Notes: generated from the letters alone by a model not told the origin. A stretch of DNA of 64,000 nt from Gnomoniopsis sp. IMI 355080 (GCA_027946555.1 JAPEVC010000029.1:124001-188000); one strand, 5' to 3'. Shown: positions 42,962 to 54,657, numbered from the stretch's first letter. Numbers and translations are program-made.

Positions 42962-44636
42962 TCAGATACTTCTCCCTTGATCCCGATTCCCAACGTGACT
43001 GCTTGGCCGTCCCAGCCCATTGCGGACCTTGTCCTCTATCTCTATAATGTTCCTAGGTAAAGCGATACCCAAGCCAAAGAAGACGAAGAGCGCCCACTTC
43101 CAGCGGAAGGGGTTGAACGCGACACTGAATGTAAACCACCAAACTAATTCGAGGTAAGTGAAAAAGTCGAACGCTCCAGTGGGACTGAACGACTTTAGCA
43201 ATTTGGTCATATCGATCCAACGTTTCATCCAGAAAGGGCTTGGGCGTGTGAGCGGGTCCACCAAGAACATCAGCAGGATGCGCGTGTAGATGCCGATGTG
43301 CCAGTTACCGACGGAGCCAATGCCTGAGAGATAGGTGCAGTTGATGGCTGCGATGCTGGGATGGACAGGAGGAATAGTTTGCAGGTACCAATTTGGTGCA
43401 CCATAGGGCTCCTGGAAGCTGTCCTCTGGCAAGAAAGACAGGGACGGCCGCTGGAAGCCTGTTGCCAGGACTATCATGTCCGCATCGATCGTGTCTTCCT
43501 TTCCTGGGCCGCCAGGGGGTACACCTTTGTTGCGACGATTTACTTTGACACCATTCTCTTCGACAGACTCGATATCGCAGCGGACCCATTCTGCAGTGCC
43601 GGAGCGGATCTTTTGCATCACGTCCGAGTTGACCATGGGTGTGTCCATGAAGATGCCCTTGTCGTGGGGAGCAATGTCCTCTAGATCGCGGTAGAACAAC
43701 TTCTTGAGCAACAACTCGGGGATCCAGGAAAAGATGGTCTCTTGCCCAAAGATGTTGAAGGCGAGAAGGGTATCAACAATGGCGTTTCTCGGGATGATCC
43801 ACTTGTCGCTGCGGGCGAGGATATAGATCTTTGCAGCCTCTTCGTTGGCGGCGAATTCCAGGGCCTCTACTGCACTTGCGCCGCCGCCAATGACCACGAT
43901 CTTCTTGCCTTTGGCCTTCTTCCCCGTTAATTCACTTGAGTGGTAGATAGGACCGCGGAACTTATCCATGCCATGGATGTGAGGTCCTAACAGGCATGTC
44001 AGAGTCATGTCCAGAGTGCTCGTTCAATCTACTTACGCTTTGGCTCTCCGCAAGTGCCCACCGCTGCGATGAGACCGTCAAATTTGCCGTAGGAAGGATC
44101 ATTGAGGATCCACCGGCCCTGATCATCTTGATAGACCTTATCGATCTTAACATTGAACTTTGTCTTGTTTTGTAGGCCGTATTGCTTCCACAATTGGCGA
44201 AGTTGACTGAGAATTTGCTGTCTATCCGGATATCCACTTGTCCACTGGACAGTCGGGAAGAAGCGATACATCACAGAATGGATCTGGAGGCTTGACGTAT
44301 TGTTGACACGCTGCATAGAGATTCCGCGATCAGCAAAAAATCCTTGGTTTCTTGATATTTTGATTCTGGTTCTGAACTCACACTCCATATACCACCGAGC
44401 TGGTCCTCGCCCCCTGCCTCGAAAATCGTGCAGTCAAAGCCATGGCCGACACAATGAGCCGCAGCGGACACGCCCGTGATACCGGCGCCAATGATGGCGA
44501 CGTTGGGCCTTCTCAAAGGTCTGTCAGGGTCCGGAGGAGAAGGTGAGAGTATCTTGCTGGTAAGATACTGCCCAATCTGATACGTGAACAGGACTGGGTG
44601 GATGAGGGGATTCTCGACCTTGGATTCAGAAGGCAT
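42962..44636 (-). CDS. Flavin-containing monooxygenase (class B, FMO/Baeyer-Villiger-like)
   Basis: Three minus-strand exons, 44636-44382, 44310-44037 and 43986-42962, give 517 residues. The FAD-binding GAGITG motif is at 50-55 in VAIIGAGITGVSAAAH, followed by the acidic end of the second strand (CTIFEAG) and GGIWS. The NADPH-binding GGGASA motif is in KIVVIGGGASAVEALEF. ATGFQRP matches the third conserved FMO motif. A hydrophobic stretch near the C-terminus (WALFVFFGLGIALP) suggests membrane association, as in microsomal FMOs. It should insert one oxygen atom into an N-, S- or ketone substrate, but no neighbour shows which. The splice junctions restore GIWS-RVNNTSSLQ and GEPK-RPHIHGMD, both family-like. 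Confidence 0.91.
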
Positions 44637-45337
44637 CGTGGAAAGCTTTGCAGCAGGGTGGTCTAGCGAAGCGGAAAGTTGCAACGAAGGAGAAGGGGAA
44701 GCTAAGATAAGTGAGAGTACAATTCTAGAGACAAGACATATATTAGAAGACTTCAATTGGAATACTTAGGAATTGAGTTTTGCTTCTGATGTCGCACCAT
44801 TTCGAAGAATCGAGAAGCTATAAAGGTACAGTACTGGACATAGCTCTTCCTTCTCGGGTGGTTTGATCCGAAGCTGCTTGGTAGCCTTTACGTCATCTCC
44901 AAGTCAGAACTTGACAATTGACATGTGAAAAGCTGCAGGCCCCTGGAAAACCTGGAAACGGCGGCAGTAGGCGCTCAGGGCGCCCTGGCGCCTCGGTGCC
45001 GGTGCGGGAGATCGTCTCCTAATGCTACTGTGCACCACCACCAGCAGCATTAAACAAATGCCCACTTCTGCCACTGTGCCCACAGGATGACAGTGCCAAA
45101 TGCAGTCCTGTAAAGCAATTGACACAAAGTTCAATATGGTAAAAAGATAGCATGTGTTTCGCATCGGGGATACCCCACAGCACGAGGTAGCCGAGCCCAT
45201 CAAGTTTTATTCATGCACAATTTGCCGAGGCACACTACTTTTCCTGTGTTTGGCCTGGATGTTGAATGACCCAGAAAATGCTGGCTGACATGCAGATGCA
45301 TTTGAATGGGCGAACTCTTCTATCCAGTATGTATGAA
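44637..45337. other. Intergenic between FMO promoter and LCP5 3' flank
   Basis: Contains the monooxygenase promoter and the 3' flank of the LCP5-like gene. No gene is supported. Confidence 0.6.
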
Positions 45338-46450
45338 TTATCGACCCTTGCCTCTGTCCCTGCGACCACCATCCAAAACCTTGAGACGCTTCTCGTAGCG
45401 CTCACCCATTGCGGCATTACCACTGCCTCGGGGGCCATCGGCGGTCTCCGGGCCTCGCTTGCGGCTCTTCTCTAACAAGGCCTTGGTGCCGCCGCCGCCA
45501 GTCTTCTTGGTCATTCTGTTGATCCTGTCAACGCCCATGCTCAGGTCCCTGAACTCTTCACCACCGTAGTTCATTCGGCCCCTGCGAGCGTCCACCGCGG
45601 CCTGCTTGGCGCGGTCTGTCTTGCTAGCCTTGGCCAATCGCACAAAATTGCGCTCTTCGTAGTTGCGACGCTCGTCTTCTTCCTTGCGCTCGCCCGCTGT
45701 CTTGAGTCGCCGGCCGAACTGTACGATGTTGGTACCAATACTGGGCTGCGCTTGCGGCGCGCTGGACATCTCGTCGGCGATAAATTCGTCCATAGTAGCA
45801 GACTTGATTGGACCTCGCTGTCTTCTCTCTCGCGTCTCGGTTGTAGGCATAGCGGTAGGCGCAATCTTGGGAGGCTTGTAGACGCCATTGGTGTCCTTAC
45901 TGGACTTGCTAGTAGATTCGGTGGTATGTCGAGCAAGTGCGCCTAAGCTGGGGCGGAAGGCCAGGTCGGACACGTTGGCTGAAGCGGCCTTTTCGGTGTC
46001 GTCGTCGTCGGTAGCTCCGTCGCTATCAGACCCAGACTCTGATTCGGAGATATTGTCTGCCGCAGCTGCAGCGGCCTTTGCGTTTCGTTCTGAATCGTCG
46101 GCCGCGCGCAGCACTTTTTCGATTTGGTAGCGCAGCTTGTCCTCCATGGGCCGAACACCCTTCTCAAGGTACAGCCGCAGCTCGACTAGTTTCCTGACGA
46201 CCTCATCGTCAAGGCTTGACTCATCTTCCGAGTCACTGGAGTCGGCCTCTTTCGCTTTTCGTAATTTGACCAGAATCAGGAAGACCAGGTTTTGCAGGTA
46301 GGAGAGGAGGAGCTCGTTCTTGACATCGAGTAGGGAAATGCCATCTTTCGGGGCGTCTACCGAAGGAATCTTCTCAGTAGCCTCGAGTGTAGAGGAAATA
46401 GATTGCTTTAGAGAGTCCAACAGGACTGGCAGAGAAGTTACTGCCGCCAT
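45338..46450 (-). CDS. lcp5: U3 snoRNP-associated Sas10/Utp3/C1D protein (Lcp5/neuroguidin)
   Basis: Intronless, 370 residues. The N-terminal Sas10/C1D helical domain (about residues 35-120) includes DVKNELLLSYLQNLVFLILVK and VELRLYLEKGVRPMEDKLRYQIEKVLR, the hallmark of this family. A central Asp/Glu/Ser-rich segment follows. The basic C-terminal part contains NYGGEEFRDLSMGVDRINRMTKKTGGGGTKALLEKSRKR, which matches Lcp5/neuroguidin. The protein works in the small-subunit processome, aiding U3-dependent 18S rRNA maturation in the nucleolus; the Lys/Arg-rich tail suits nucleolar targeting. It is divergent from the TMN gene with about 600 bases between starts. Confidence 0.92.
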   Translation of the reverse strand: MAAVTSLPVLLDSLKQSISSTLEATEKIPSVDAPKDGISLLDVKNELLLSYLQNLVFLILVKLRKAKEADSSDSEDESSLDDEVVRKLVELRLYLEKGVRPMEDKLRYQIEKVLRAADDSERNAKAAAAAADNISESESGSDSDGATDDDDTEKAASANVSDLAFRPSLGALARHTTESTSKSSKDTNGVYKPPKIAPTAMPTTETRERRQRGPIKSATMDEFIADEMSSAPQAQPSIGTNIVQFGRRLKTAGERKEEDERRNYEERNFVRLAKASKTDRAKQAAVDARRGRMNYGGEEFRDLSMGVDRINRMTKKTGGGGTKALLEKSRKRGPETADGPRGSGNAAMGERYEKRLKVLDGGRRDRGKGR

Positions 46451-47053
46451 GGTTGGGAAAGGGTTTTTAGTTGAGGGATGGAGGTGCTAAACAAAAAAGG
46501 GCTTTGAAACATTTTTTTTTTCTTTGGCCGCTGGAACATTACCTGCAAGCATGGCCTGCAGGCTTGGCAAATTCTGGGGCCTGCCTGCCAGAAGAGGCTG
46601 CAAGGGGCAGAAGCCCACATTGTGGGTGAAAGGGACTGAGGACCAGGGTACCCAGGTATGACTAAGCAACCTTCGACAAGGATCCTCTCCCTGCGGTTGT
46701 GACGACTTGCTAAGCAACTAAGGAAGGTTATACTGTGTACTCGCCGAGAGTTTTGGAAATATTGCGAAAGCCAGCTGGCTGAACAACCAAGGGAGAATCC
46801 CCAACTATCAACGCCAGGACTTGCTGCCATTGGCACTCAACACATATTTTGTGATCATCACTAGAATTCCTGACAACAGCTGTGATGCTCGACGCTGGTT
46901 CCAGATTCCTCCACATCTGCCCAAGAGCTTCGAGCACCACCACCATCCATCTCCCCTCCACAACTGCCATCTGGTCTGTCTGGCCACAATCTACCACGCA
47001 CCTGAGCAATTAGCTGACTGAACATCTACTGAAATAGAGGACTCTCCCACAAG
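46451..47053. other. Shared promoter region of lcp5 and EMP70/TMN genes
   Basis: A 603-base divergent intergenic region. Short motif-free open frames only. A T/A-rich tract near 46510-46522 may be a promoter element. Confidence 0.55.
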
Positions 47054-49063
47054 ATGCACATGCCAAACTTGGCGTCGCCATCCATGGCGGCGCTGCTCTC
47101 AACAGCCCTCATCCTCCCCCAGCTTGCCTCCGCTTTCTACCTGCCCGGTGTTGCGCCAACCTCCTACAAAAAGGGCGACAAGGTGCCCGTCTATGTCAAC
47201 ACTATAAAACCAGTCGCCGCCCCTGGTGACCAGATGCTCCACTCGGTTGTCGCCTACGACTACTACCTGCCCATCTTCAAATTATGTCAGCCCGAAGGAG
47301 GGCCCCAGCCCGTTAGCGAGAGTCTGGGAAGCATCCTGTTCGGTGACAGGATCATGACCTCCCCCTTCGAGCTGAAGATGGCCATGAACGACAGTTGCAA
47401 GGCTCTCTGCGAGGTCGATTACACCGCTGGATCCGCCAAGTTCGTGAACGAGAAGATCGATCTGGGCTACAGTTTGAACTGGCTGGTGGACGGGCTTCCC
47501 GCTGGACAGGACATCACCGACGAGCTCACCCACACCGACTTCTATAGCCCCGGTTTTCTCATTGGGGAGACCATTGATGACAAACAAATTTTCAACAACC
47601 ACTACGATATAATCATCGACTACCACGAGGTCGGCGGCAACTCAAACCAGTTGCGCGTGGTCGGCGTCATCGTCCAGCCGCGGTCTATTGACTACGGTGA
47701 CAAGGAGCCCGATTGCGCCGACAGGACCTATCCGCCCGTCCACCTCTCCGTGGACGGACAAACCAAGGTCAAGTTCTCGTACGAGGTCTACTGGATAAAG
47801 TCACCTACTGCCTGGGCGACCCGATGGGACAAGTACCTCCACGTGTTCGACCCCAAGATCCACTGGTTCTCCCTCGTCAACTCAGCCGTTATTGTAGTCT
47901 TCCTGGTTATGACGGTCATGTCGGTGCTTGTGCGCACGCTCAAGAAGGATATTGCCCGATACAACCGCCTGGACTCGATCAACCTCGAAGATCTCAATGG
48001 AACGTCCGTGGTGGAAGATGGCGTGCAGGAGGACTCGGGCTGGAAGCTGGTGCATGGCGATGTCTTCCGCACGCCCTCGCGTCCCCTTCTGCTCTCCATA
48101 CTGCTCGGAAATGGCGCACAGCTGTTTGTGATGACCGGCTTCACCATATGTTTTGCGCTGCTTGGATTCCTCTCTCCATCGAACCGTGGGTCCCTGGGCA
48201 CCATTATGGTCCTTCTCTATACGATCCTGGGCTTCGTCGGTGGCTACGTATCTTCGCGGGTGTACAAATCCCTCGACGGTGAGCAGTGGAAGCTGAACAT
48301 TGCCTTGACACCACTATTGGTTCCTGGCATTATTTTCTCGTCTTTCTTCCTCCTGAACCTGTTTCTGTGGGCAAAGCAATCCGCAGGTGCCGTGCCTTTC
48401 ACCACCATGCTCGTTCTCGTCCTCATTTGGTTCATTATCTCCGTACCATTGTCGTGTGCTGGCTCTTGGGTAGGGTTTAAGTCACCCGCGATCGAAGCCC
48501 CGGTCCGCACGAACCAGATCCCTCGGCAGATCCCACCGCCTACGACTTATCTCAAGCCCATTCCGTCCATGCTGCTCGTCGGTATCCTGCCGTTCGGCGC
48601 CATCTTTGTCGAGCTCTACTTCATCATGAGCTCGATCTGGTTCAGCAAGATCTACTACATGTTTGGGTTTTTGTTCTTGTGCTACGGTCTGATGGTCATC
48701 ACATGCGCGTCAGTTACTGTGCTCATGGTGTACTTCCTGCTATGTGCCGAGAACTATCACTGGCAGTGGCGTTCATTCCTAGCCGCAGGCATGTGTGCCG
48801 GATATATATTTCTTAACGCGATGATATACTGGGTCACGAAGTTGAGTCTTGGCGGCCTAGTGGGCAGTGCGCTGTACATTGGGTACAGCTTGTTGGTTTC
48901 TTTCTTGTTCTTCATCTTGTCGGGTAAGTGGCTATTCGGCCCCCAGTGTGCTACGTCACATGTATCACTCGATTTAAGCTAATGTTCATGTACAGGTACC
49001 ATTGGATTCTTTTCCAGTTGGTGGTTTGTCCGGAAGATTTACAGCTCCATCAAGATTGATTAA
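47054..49063 (+). CDS. Transmembrane 9 superfamily (EMP70/nonaspanin) protein
   Basis: Two exons, 47054-48923 and 48996-49063, give 645 residues. The signal peptide includes AALLSTALILPQLASAFYLPG. A ~250-residue lumenal domain follows (YYLPIFKLC, FGDRI, HWFS at its end), then nine predicted membrane segments from about residue 275. KKDIARYN, DVFRTP, NGAQL and the YFLLCAENYHWQWRSF loop are nonaspanin signatures. The spliced C-terminus ends ...SSIKID, carrying the KxD/E Golgi-retention signal that binds COPI; the signal is encoded entirely by the last 68-nt exon. The protein is expected in endosome/Golgi membranes and is linked to adhesion, metal homeostasis and cargo sorting. Confidence 0.95.
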
Positions 49064-49464
49064 ATGCATAGCAAAGCATGTCCTGTGGCAGGACGTTTGG
49101 GACCGTCATTGGGGAGAGAAGCGTTTGTATAGTACTTTAGATTGTACGATCATGAGCAGAACATTCGAGGGCTATTGCCTGGTGCGATGGGAGCCTTGGA
49201 ACTGAATGGCTAAGCGTGTCGGCAAAGGGTCGCTAGGAAGAGATAGCTCGGCGTCCAGGTCAATGGCATGTTCTTTTACGTCTGACCTTTGGCTTTCATG
49301 TCAAGGCTGAAGATGCCTCTATCGACATTCCTGACCGTACCTGCATTGTCGACTGCAAAGGGGCAAATTACAGCATCAAAAGATCTTCTCCGACAAGATC
49401 CCTCTCGTTCTCAATTTTTTTAATATTTTTTTATAGATCTTTAAAAAAGGAAAGTCTAGGCAGC
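49064..49464. other. Convergent intergenic region
   Basis: Contains the 3' UTRs of the TMN and MED4 genes, including an A/T-rich stretch near 49415-49450 likely to be the polyadenylation region. No gene. Confidence 0.6.
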
Positions 49465-50475
49465 TCAATCATCGTCGTCATCGTCATCGTCCCCCATAAA
49501 CTGAAACTGCTTCTTTCCCCCGGACTGTGGCACCGTTGGACTGATCGCACCGCCCCCATATCCCTCGCCGCCCGCCATACTTCCCCTCCGTATGGCCTCC
49601 TCCTGTGCCCTCTCTCTCTCTCGCTGCCGCTCCCTCGCAATGCGCATTTGCTCCTCTCTTGCAAGCCGCACCTTTTCTTCCCTCTCCCTCGCCTCATTTT
49701 CCTCGCGCACCCGCCGCTCCTCCTCCTCGCGCCGGCGCCGAGCTTCTTCTTCGAGCGGATCATAACCCCTCGGGTCGATGCCCTGCCGTGCCAGATCCTC
49801 GATCGAGGCAAGCGCGCCGCTGCGAATCGAAGGCTCTAATGGCCAGGGTACAAAGGTCACGCCCGTAAGTGGGTCGAGGAATTGGTTCCACTCGGGCGGA
49901 AGGTCCATTGGACCAGGCGGCGGTGGCGCGGGTGGTTGTGCGGCAGGCGTAGATGTGCCACCATTAGCATTGCTCGGAGTGGCACCACCAGGCGCGGGCG
50001 TCTGCGCGGCGGTGGTGTTGGGGGTATTGACCGCCTCCCCGGTGGTCTGGACGCTGTCCCCGCCGTTGGTGGTCGTAGCAGACGCCGCGGCGAGGATACT
50101 AGGCGCCGGCAGGGTCGTCTTGCTGATGCGGCGCGCGTAGCCGAGGAGCTCCTCCCAGTTGACGTTGAAGCGGGTCGCGGCGTCGGGGAAGGTGGTGACA
50201 TGTGTGGTGGAGATGTCGCGGCGGGTGGTCCACAACAGGCGGAGGGTGTCGCGGATCTGGGCGTCGAGGGCGTCGGATTGGGCTCTGAGGGCCGAGAGGG
50301 TGAGGTGGTTGTTTTGATGGGTTTGGAGGGTGTGTAGGGCGGCGGAGAGGTCGCGGTCGGCATTTGAGAGTTCGATGCTCTGCGCAGGTTGAGGCATATA
50401 CTTGGCGATGGACTCGCTGAGGGTCACGAGCGCTCGCTCGACTCGCTCGAGACGGGCGTCGACGTAGGTGTCCAT
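49465..50475 (-). CDS. med4: Mediator complex subunit 4
   Basis: Intronless, 336 residues from the ATG at 50475. Med4 features are an N-terminal coiled-coil (about residues 5-95, RLERVERALVTLSESI...) and the conserved INW-type segment TRFNVNWEELLGYARRISKTTLPAP, with PP.EWNQFLDPLTGVTFVPWP further on. A long Glu/Arg-rich helix (about 245-300) and a Gly-rich stretch precede a C-terminus of eight Asp residues. Med4 belongs to the Mediator middle module, contacting Med7, Med9 and Med21, and acts in RNA polymerase II transcription. The Ala/Pro/Thr-rich linker between the two conserved parts is typical of filamentous fungi. It is divergent from QCR10 with 475 bases between starts. Confidence 0.91.
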   Translation of the reverse strand: MDTYVDARLERVERALVTLSESIAKYMPQPAQSIELSNADRDLSAALHTLQTHQNNHLTLSALRAQSDALDAQIRDTLRLLWTTRRDISTTHVTTFPDAATRFNVNWEELLGYARRISKTTLPAPSILAAASATTTNGGDSVQTTGEAVNTPNTTAAQTPAPGGATPSNANGGTSTPAAQPPAPPPPGPMDLPPEWNQFLDPLTGVTFVPWPLEPSIRSGALASIEDLARQGIDPRGYDPLEEEARRRREEEERRVREENEAREREEKVRLAREEQMRIARERQRERERAQEEAIRRGSMAGGEGYGGGAISPTVPQSGGKKQFQFMGDDDDDDDD

Positions 50476-50950
50476 TTGGTTTGAGGTGGATGAAATTTGG
50501 ATGGCTGCAGGCTGCAAACCAGACGAACGTCGAAGGGCCCGGACTGTGAAGACCAGAATGGCTTGGCCTTAAGAGATGGGGGACCAAGCCTTTGGTCTAG
50601 AGAAGGATCCAGACTGCCCAGACGGTGCAGGCTGAAGGAAGATCGCAGATAGCCTGAGTTGAGAGTCTCTGGGAGAGAAGTTGTAGTAAAGATCCAGAAT
50701 TGAATTGCTGGAAGCTGCAGCAAGGATCATGCGGCTACCATGTGAACGGAGCTAGAAGCGCAGGGGTTGGGGAAGCAGGGTTGGGCAGGCTGGCAGCTGG
50801 CAACCTGAGGCAGGCAGTCTTCCGGCTTGGCCCGGCCTAGAATTGAATCTCAACTTGCGCATCATCGGGCCAGTGAACATCTCTATATTTCCAACCTCAC
50901 CGTCGTCAATCCCACAAGGAGCACAACCACACTCCTCCCAACACGCCAAG
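50476..50950. other. Shared promoter region of med4 and qcr10
   Basis: Divergent intergenic region between two housekeeping genes. No coding region and no striking motif seen. Confidence 0.55.
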
Positions 50951-51825
50951 ATGTTTCCTGTACGCACATACTTCCGCGCATTCTCTCGTCGCATCCAATT
51001 GGAATCCTTGGGAGCTTATACGCGCGTATTTCCGCTAACCAGCCCACGATGCAGACTCAAGCCCGCCGGGCAGACGCCTACCCTCAGTACAAGAGCCCCT
51101 ACGGCCCCAAGTAAGACGACCTCTGCCTGTCTACCGATGCCGTTGGTCGCATGCGCCCGCTACCTTCAACCATGGTTGGGGACACGACGGCGGGACGCGA
51201 CGGCTTTGGTCCACGAAAAACACGGCAGGATTCGAGCTGACGGTGCTGAACCAGGTACAACTTCCAGCCGCATATCGCTGGTATGACTGGAAAGCAGGCT
51301 ATCTGGCTGTATGTGCCCGTTTTCCCCAAATTCCCCGAAAGAAAAGAAGACTGCAAAGCTCGACTAGAGGAGGAGGGAGGAGAGAAGCAGCAGCTTGTGG
51401 GGATGGATTGACTGTTTCAGTCCATGTCCAGATACAAGCTGCTATAGGCGAGATGGCCACAGCAGGGAGATTTTTGGCTGCTTTCAACTCCGGGCATCTT
51501 TGCACGCCTGGATACTTGGACACTGTACTGACATAGACATGCAAACAGGGGCATGAAGGCGGCTGGCTTTGGTGGTGTTGCTCTATTTGGAGTCATTTAC
51601 TTCGCGTCAGGCATTCCTAGATTACAACGCGATGTTCTTCAGGTATGTAAGCACAGCAATCTTCGATGAGGCAGACCTGCTAACACACTCCTAGAAAATC
51701 CCCTTCATCGGCAATTACTTCGTCAACGAGATCCCCCCTGAGGATAATGTATGTTGGCAGTCCAGAAAATGGTCTCTCTTTCTGATCAGCCAGGGAAAAT
51801 CGCTAACTCCTCATAGCCCTTCTAA
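50951..51825 (+). CDS. qcr10: Cytochrome b-c1 complex subunit 10
   Basis: Six tiny exons, 50951-50959, 51055-51110, 51255-51308, 51549-51642, 51695-51748 and 51817-51825, assemble into a 91-residue protein. All five introns are GT-AG and every phase agrees. The product starts MFPTQARRADAYPQYKSPYGPK, has a membrane segment GFGGVALFGVIYFASGIP and ends with FIGNYFVNEIPPEDNPF. YKSPYGPKY, RLQRDVLQKIP and the NEIPPEDNPF terminus are diagnostic of fungal Qcr10, a single-pass accessory subunit of mitochondrial complex III. The first and last coding exons are 9 nt each (MFP, and PF plus stop). No simple open reading frame covers the gene, so automated calls could easily miss it. Confidence 0.93.
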
Positions 51826-52523
51826 ACTCGACTGGCCAAATGCAGGGTTTTGCACCGGTGGAGCAAGCAGACGTGAAAGAAAAGCAAGCTTGAGTCAAAA
51901 GGGCATACATAGAGTCCTCTTGATTTCTTGAGAAAGAAGATGAGCAGTCGCAATAGAATCTAAATCTCTGAAAAGTTCTCAAGGACTATGTATGGCATTG
52001 GCATTAGCCTGCTTACTACAGTCTCAATTTGACGTTCAGTATATACAAATGTGGTAGGGCCATCCGCAAGAAATGTCAGAGCCAGCATAGGAACACAACC
52101 TAGGAACATAATATTCAACAATTTACTGAATCTTATTGATACCTACCTAGATACAATCTGCAAAGCTGATGGACTTCACTCAGGCTGGCCTATACTTCCC
52201 AGACCTGGCAGCCTCAATTGTAGGTGATCAGGGGCTTCGGCTAACCTGTGGTCCGTGCACAGCAAACAACTCTAGCCTGGACCACGTATCTTCAACACTT
52301 AGGAGGTTTTGTCCAAACAACATGCATTTTGGTCCAATACAAGTCTGTCTGGGCACTTCTAAATATAAACGGGAGGAGTAGTCAATTTCTTTGTATACTT
52401 CTAATTTTCAACCTTTTCAGGCCAGGGTTCATACTGCACAGTAGCCTCATTTTGGAACGACATGGACAGCCCGTCCCCTATCCCACAACAGCTCACTACA
52501 TTTACTCGGTGAGAAATACCGGC
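51826..52523. other. Intergenic between qcr10 and alg10
   Basis: Contains the 3' UTR of qcr10 and the promoter of alg10. A plus-strand frame runs into the alg10 start, but its upstream part has no conserved sequence. Confidence 0.55.
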
Positions 52524-54657
52524 ATGACAATGGCCATTCCCGAGATACCCGACAACTTCCTCAGGTATCTCACCCAATGTTCGATCATTGGATTTATCAC
52601 GTTCGCGGCGAGAGTCACGTACTACCGGTTTCACTACGGGTGGAAAGACAGTGTTGTTTGGCCTGGCCTGCTGTTTGTGACCGTGACCGGTCTTATATGG
52701 CAAGCAGTCGTGACTCTCTGGGTTCCGGAGCCGTACCTGGATGAGATATTCCACATCCCACAGGCCCAAAAGTATTGCCAATTGAGGTGGTACGAGTGGG
52801 ATGACAAGATCACCACGCCTCCCGGGCTGTACGTTGGCATTACAGCCTACTCCGCCCTCTTTGGGATGAAATTCCACTGACAGCATTTTCTAGGTACATC
52901 CTAAGCTTCGCCATACAAAAGTTCACATGGCTCATCGTGGGTGACTGCTCCCCGCTCACCTTACGGATGACAAACTGGTTGGCCATCATCTTCCTCGCCT
53001 TCGTCGCCTTGCAATGCCGGCGCCTCATCGAGGCCCGTCTCGCCGAGCGCGACTCCGAAGGTCGGCAATCCCGCCCGCCATACGCCTTGAGCGTCTACGC
53101 TGTCCACACAGGCGTGAATATTGCGCTCTTCCCGCTGCTATTCTTCTTCTCCGGTCTGTACTACACGGACGTCTTCTCTACGCTCGCGGTGCTCGTCGCG
53201 TTTTGGAATCACCTCGAGCGTGTCGGGCTGGGAGCGAAAGGCTGGAGGAGTGATGCGCTAGTGATCGTGCTGGGACTCGGAAGCTTGCTGATGCGGCAGA
53301 CGAATGTGTTCTGGGTGGGTATGCTCATGGGCGGACTGGAGGCGGTCCACATCGTTAAGGGCATGAGGCCGCCGCCCACGAGGCCGGGACAGTTTGATCG
53401 CCAGACGTTGATCAGATTTTACCTAAGCAGGTACTCTCACGGGGACGTGCATGATCCTCCACTAAATGAGGCCGGATTTGAAGGCAAGTAGCCCTTTCAA
53501 ACTTTGACGCATGGTTGTGTTCTAACTTTGTTGGGATAGATGTTCTCTACTGTGCCATCAGCATTGCCATTGCGGTCGTCTGTAACCCGTTTCGAGTTCT
53601 TAGGCAGATCTGGGCTCATATCGCGGTCATGGGCCTCTTTGGGGCCTTCGTTCTCTGGAACGGTGGCGTTGTGCTAGGTGTGTCTGCACCCTATCTGTCC
53701 CTATCTTTTTTTTTTCAAGTGCTGACTTTGGAAACAGGAGACAAAGCCAACCATGTTGTCACTGTCCACCTCTCGCAGTTGCTTTACATCTGGCCTCTCT
53801 TCGCCTTCTTCTCGGCACCGCTTATTGTGTCCTGGTTGTTGCAGGCGGTCTCCAGCTTGCTCTCCCGTGAACAACCACAAGCCTCCACTACGCAACCGAA
53901 GCAACCCAATCCCAGCCCATTTGCGAGCTTCATCAGCCTCGCAGGATATGCATCTCTCGCGCCTTTAGCATTAGCAGTCGTCAGACTCAACACAATCATC
54001 CACCCATTCACACTCGCCGACAACAGACACTACATGTTCTACGTTTTTCGATATAGCATTCTCCGCTCGCCCTGGGTCAGATTTGCGCTGGTGCCTGTAT
54101 ATATCATCGGTGGGTTCTTGTGCTGGAAGACACTGGCTGGGTTTGGGCTGGAAAACCAAATTATAGACGACCAGGCCCTGCAATCGAAAGAAACGACGGA
54201 GCTTAAGAATGGCACAACTGTTGCTAAGACCAGCAGATCATCCAGGAGCAAGAACAAGGAAAAGGGGGAAGAGAACACGAAGCCAGGTGCAATCCACGAC
54301 CACCTCTCCTCATCCACTAGCACATCCAGCCTTGCGCCCTCCCTCTCCACAGCACTGCTATGGATTCTCGCCACTATTCTGTCGCTCTTCACTGCACCTC
54401 TGGTGGAACCACGTTACTTTATCTTGCCATGGGTGTTTTGGCGCCTGCTCCTGCCCGCTTGGCCCCTCCCTCGAACTGCCCCTGGATTCCTCAACCGGTT
54501 GGGTCAGCAATATGACCTGCGGCTGTGGTTGGAGAGCATCTGGTTTGTGATAATCAATGTGGCCACAATGTACATTTTCATCACGAGGCCGTTCTACTGG
54601 TACTCTCCAGATGGAACGTTGGCTGATGAGGGGAGGGTGCAGAGGTTTATGTGGTGA
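52524..54657 (+). CDS. alg10: Dolichyl-phosphoglucose alpha-1,2-glucosyltransferase Alg10
   Basis: Four exons, 52524-52828, 52894-53483, 53540-53677 and 53738-54657, give 650 residues. It is a polytopic ER membrane protein of the DIE2/ALG10 family. Early motifs are VPEPYLDEIFHIPQAQKYC, with the family's catalytic acidic residues, WDDKITTPPGLY and CSPLTLRMTNWL. LMRQTNVFWVG, VVLGDKANHVVTVHLSQLLYIWP, HPFTLADNRHYMFY and VEPRYFILPW follow. It adds the third, terminal glucose to the lipid-linked oligosaccharide before transfer to protein. Intron 2 (53484-53539) begins GCAAGT, a GC-AG intron. It is the only splice that joins GFEG to DVLYCAIS in frame. A charged, probably cytosolic loop near residues 495-545 is Ser/Lys-rich. 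The start uses the first ATG before MAIPEIPDNF. Confidence 0.93.

Noticed and set aside
50476..50517. Upstream extension of Med4
   Set aside because: It begins at a CTG codon. The coiled-coil of Med4 starts naturally after the ATG at 50475.
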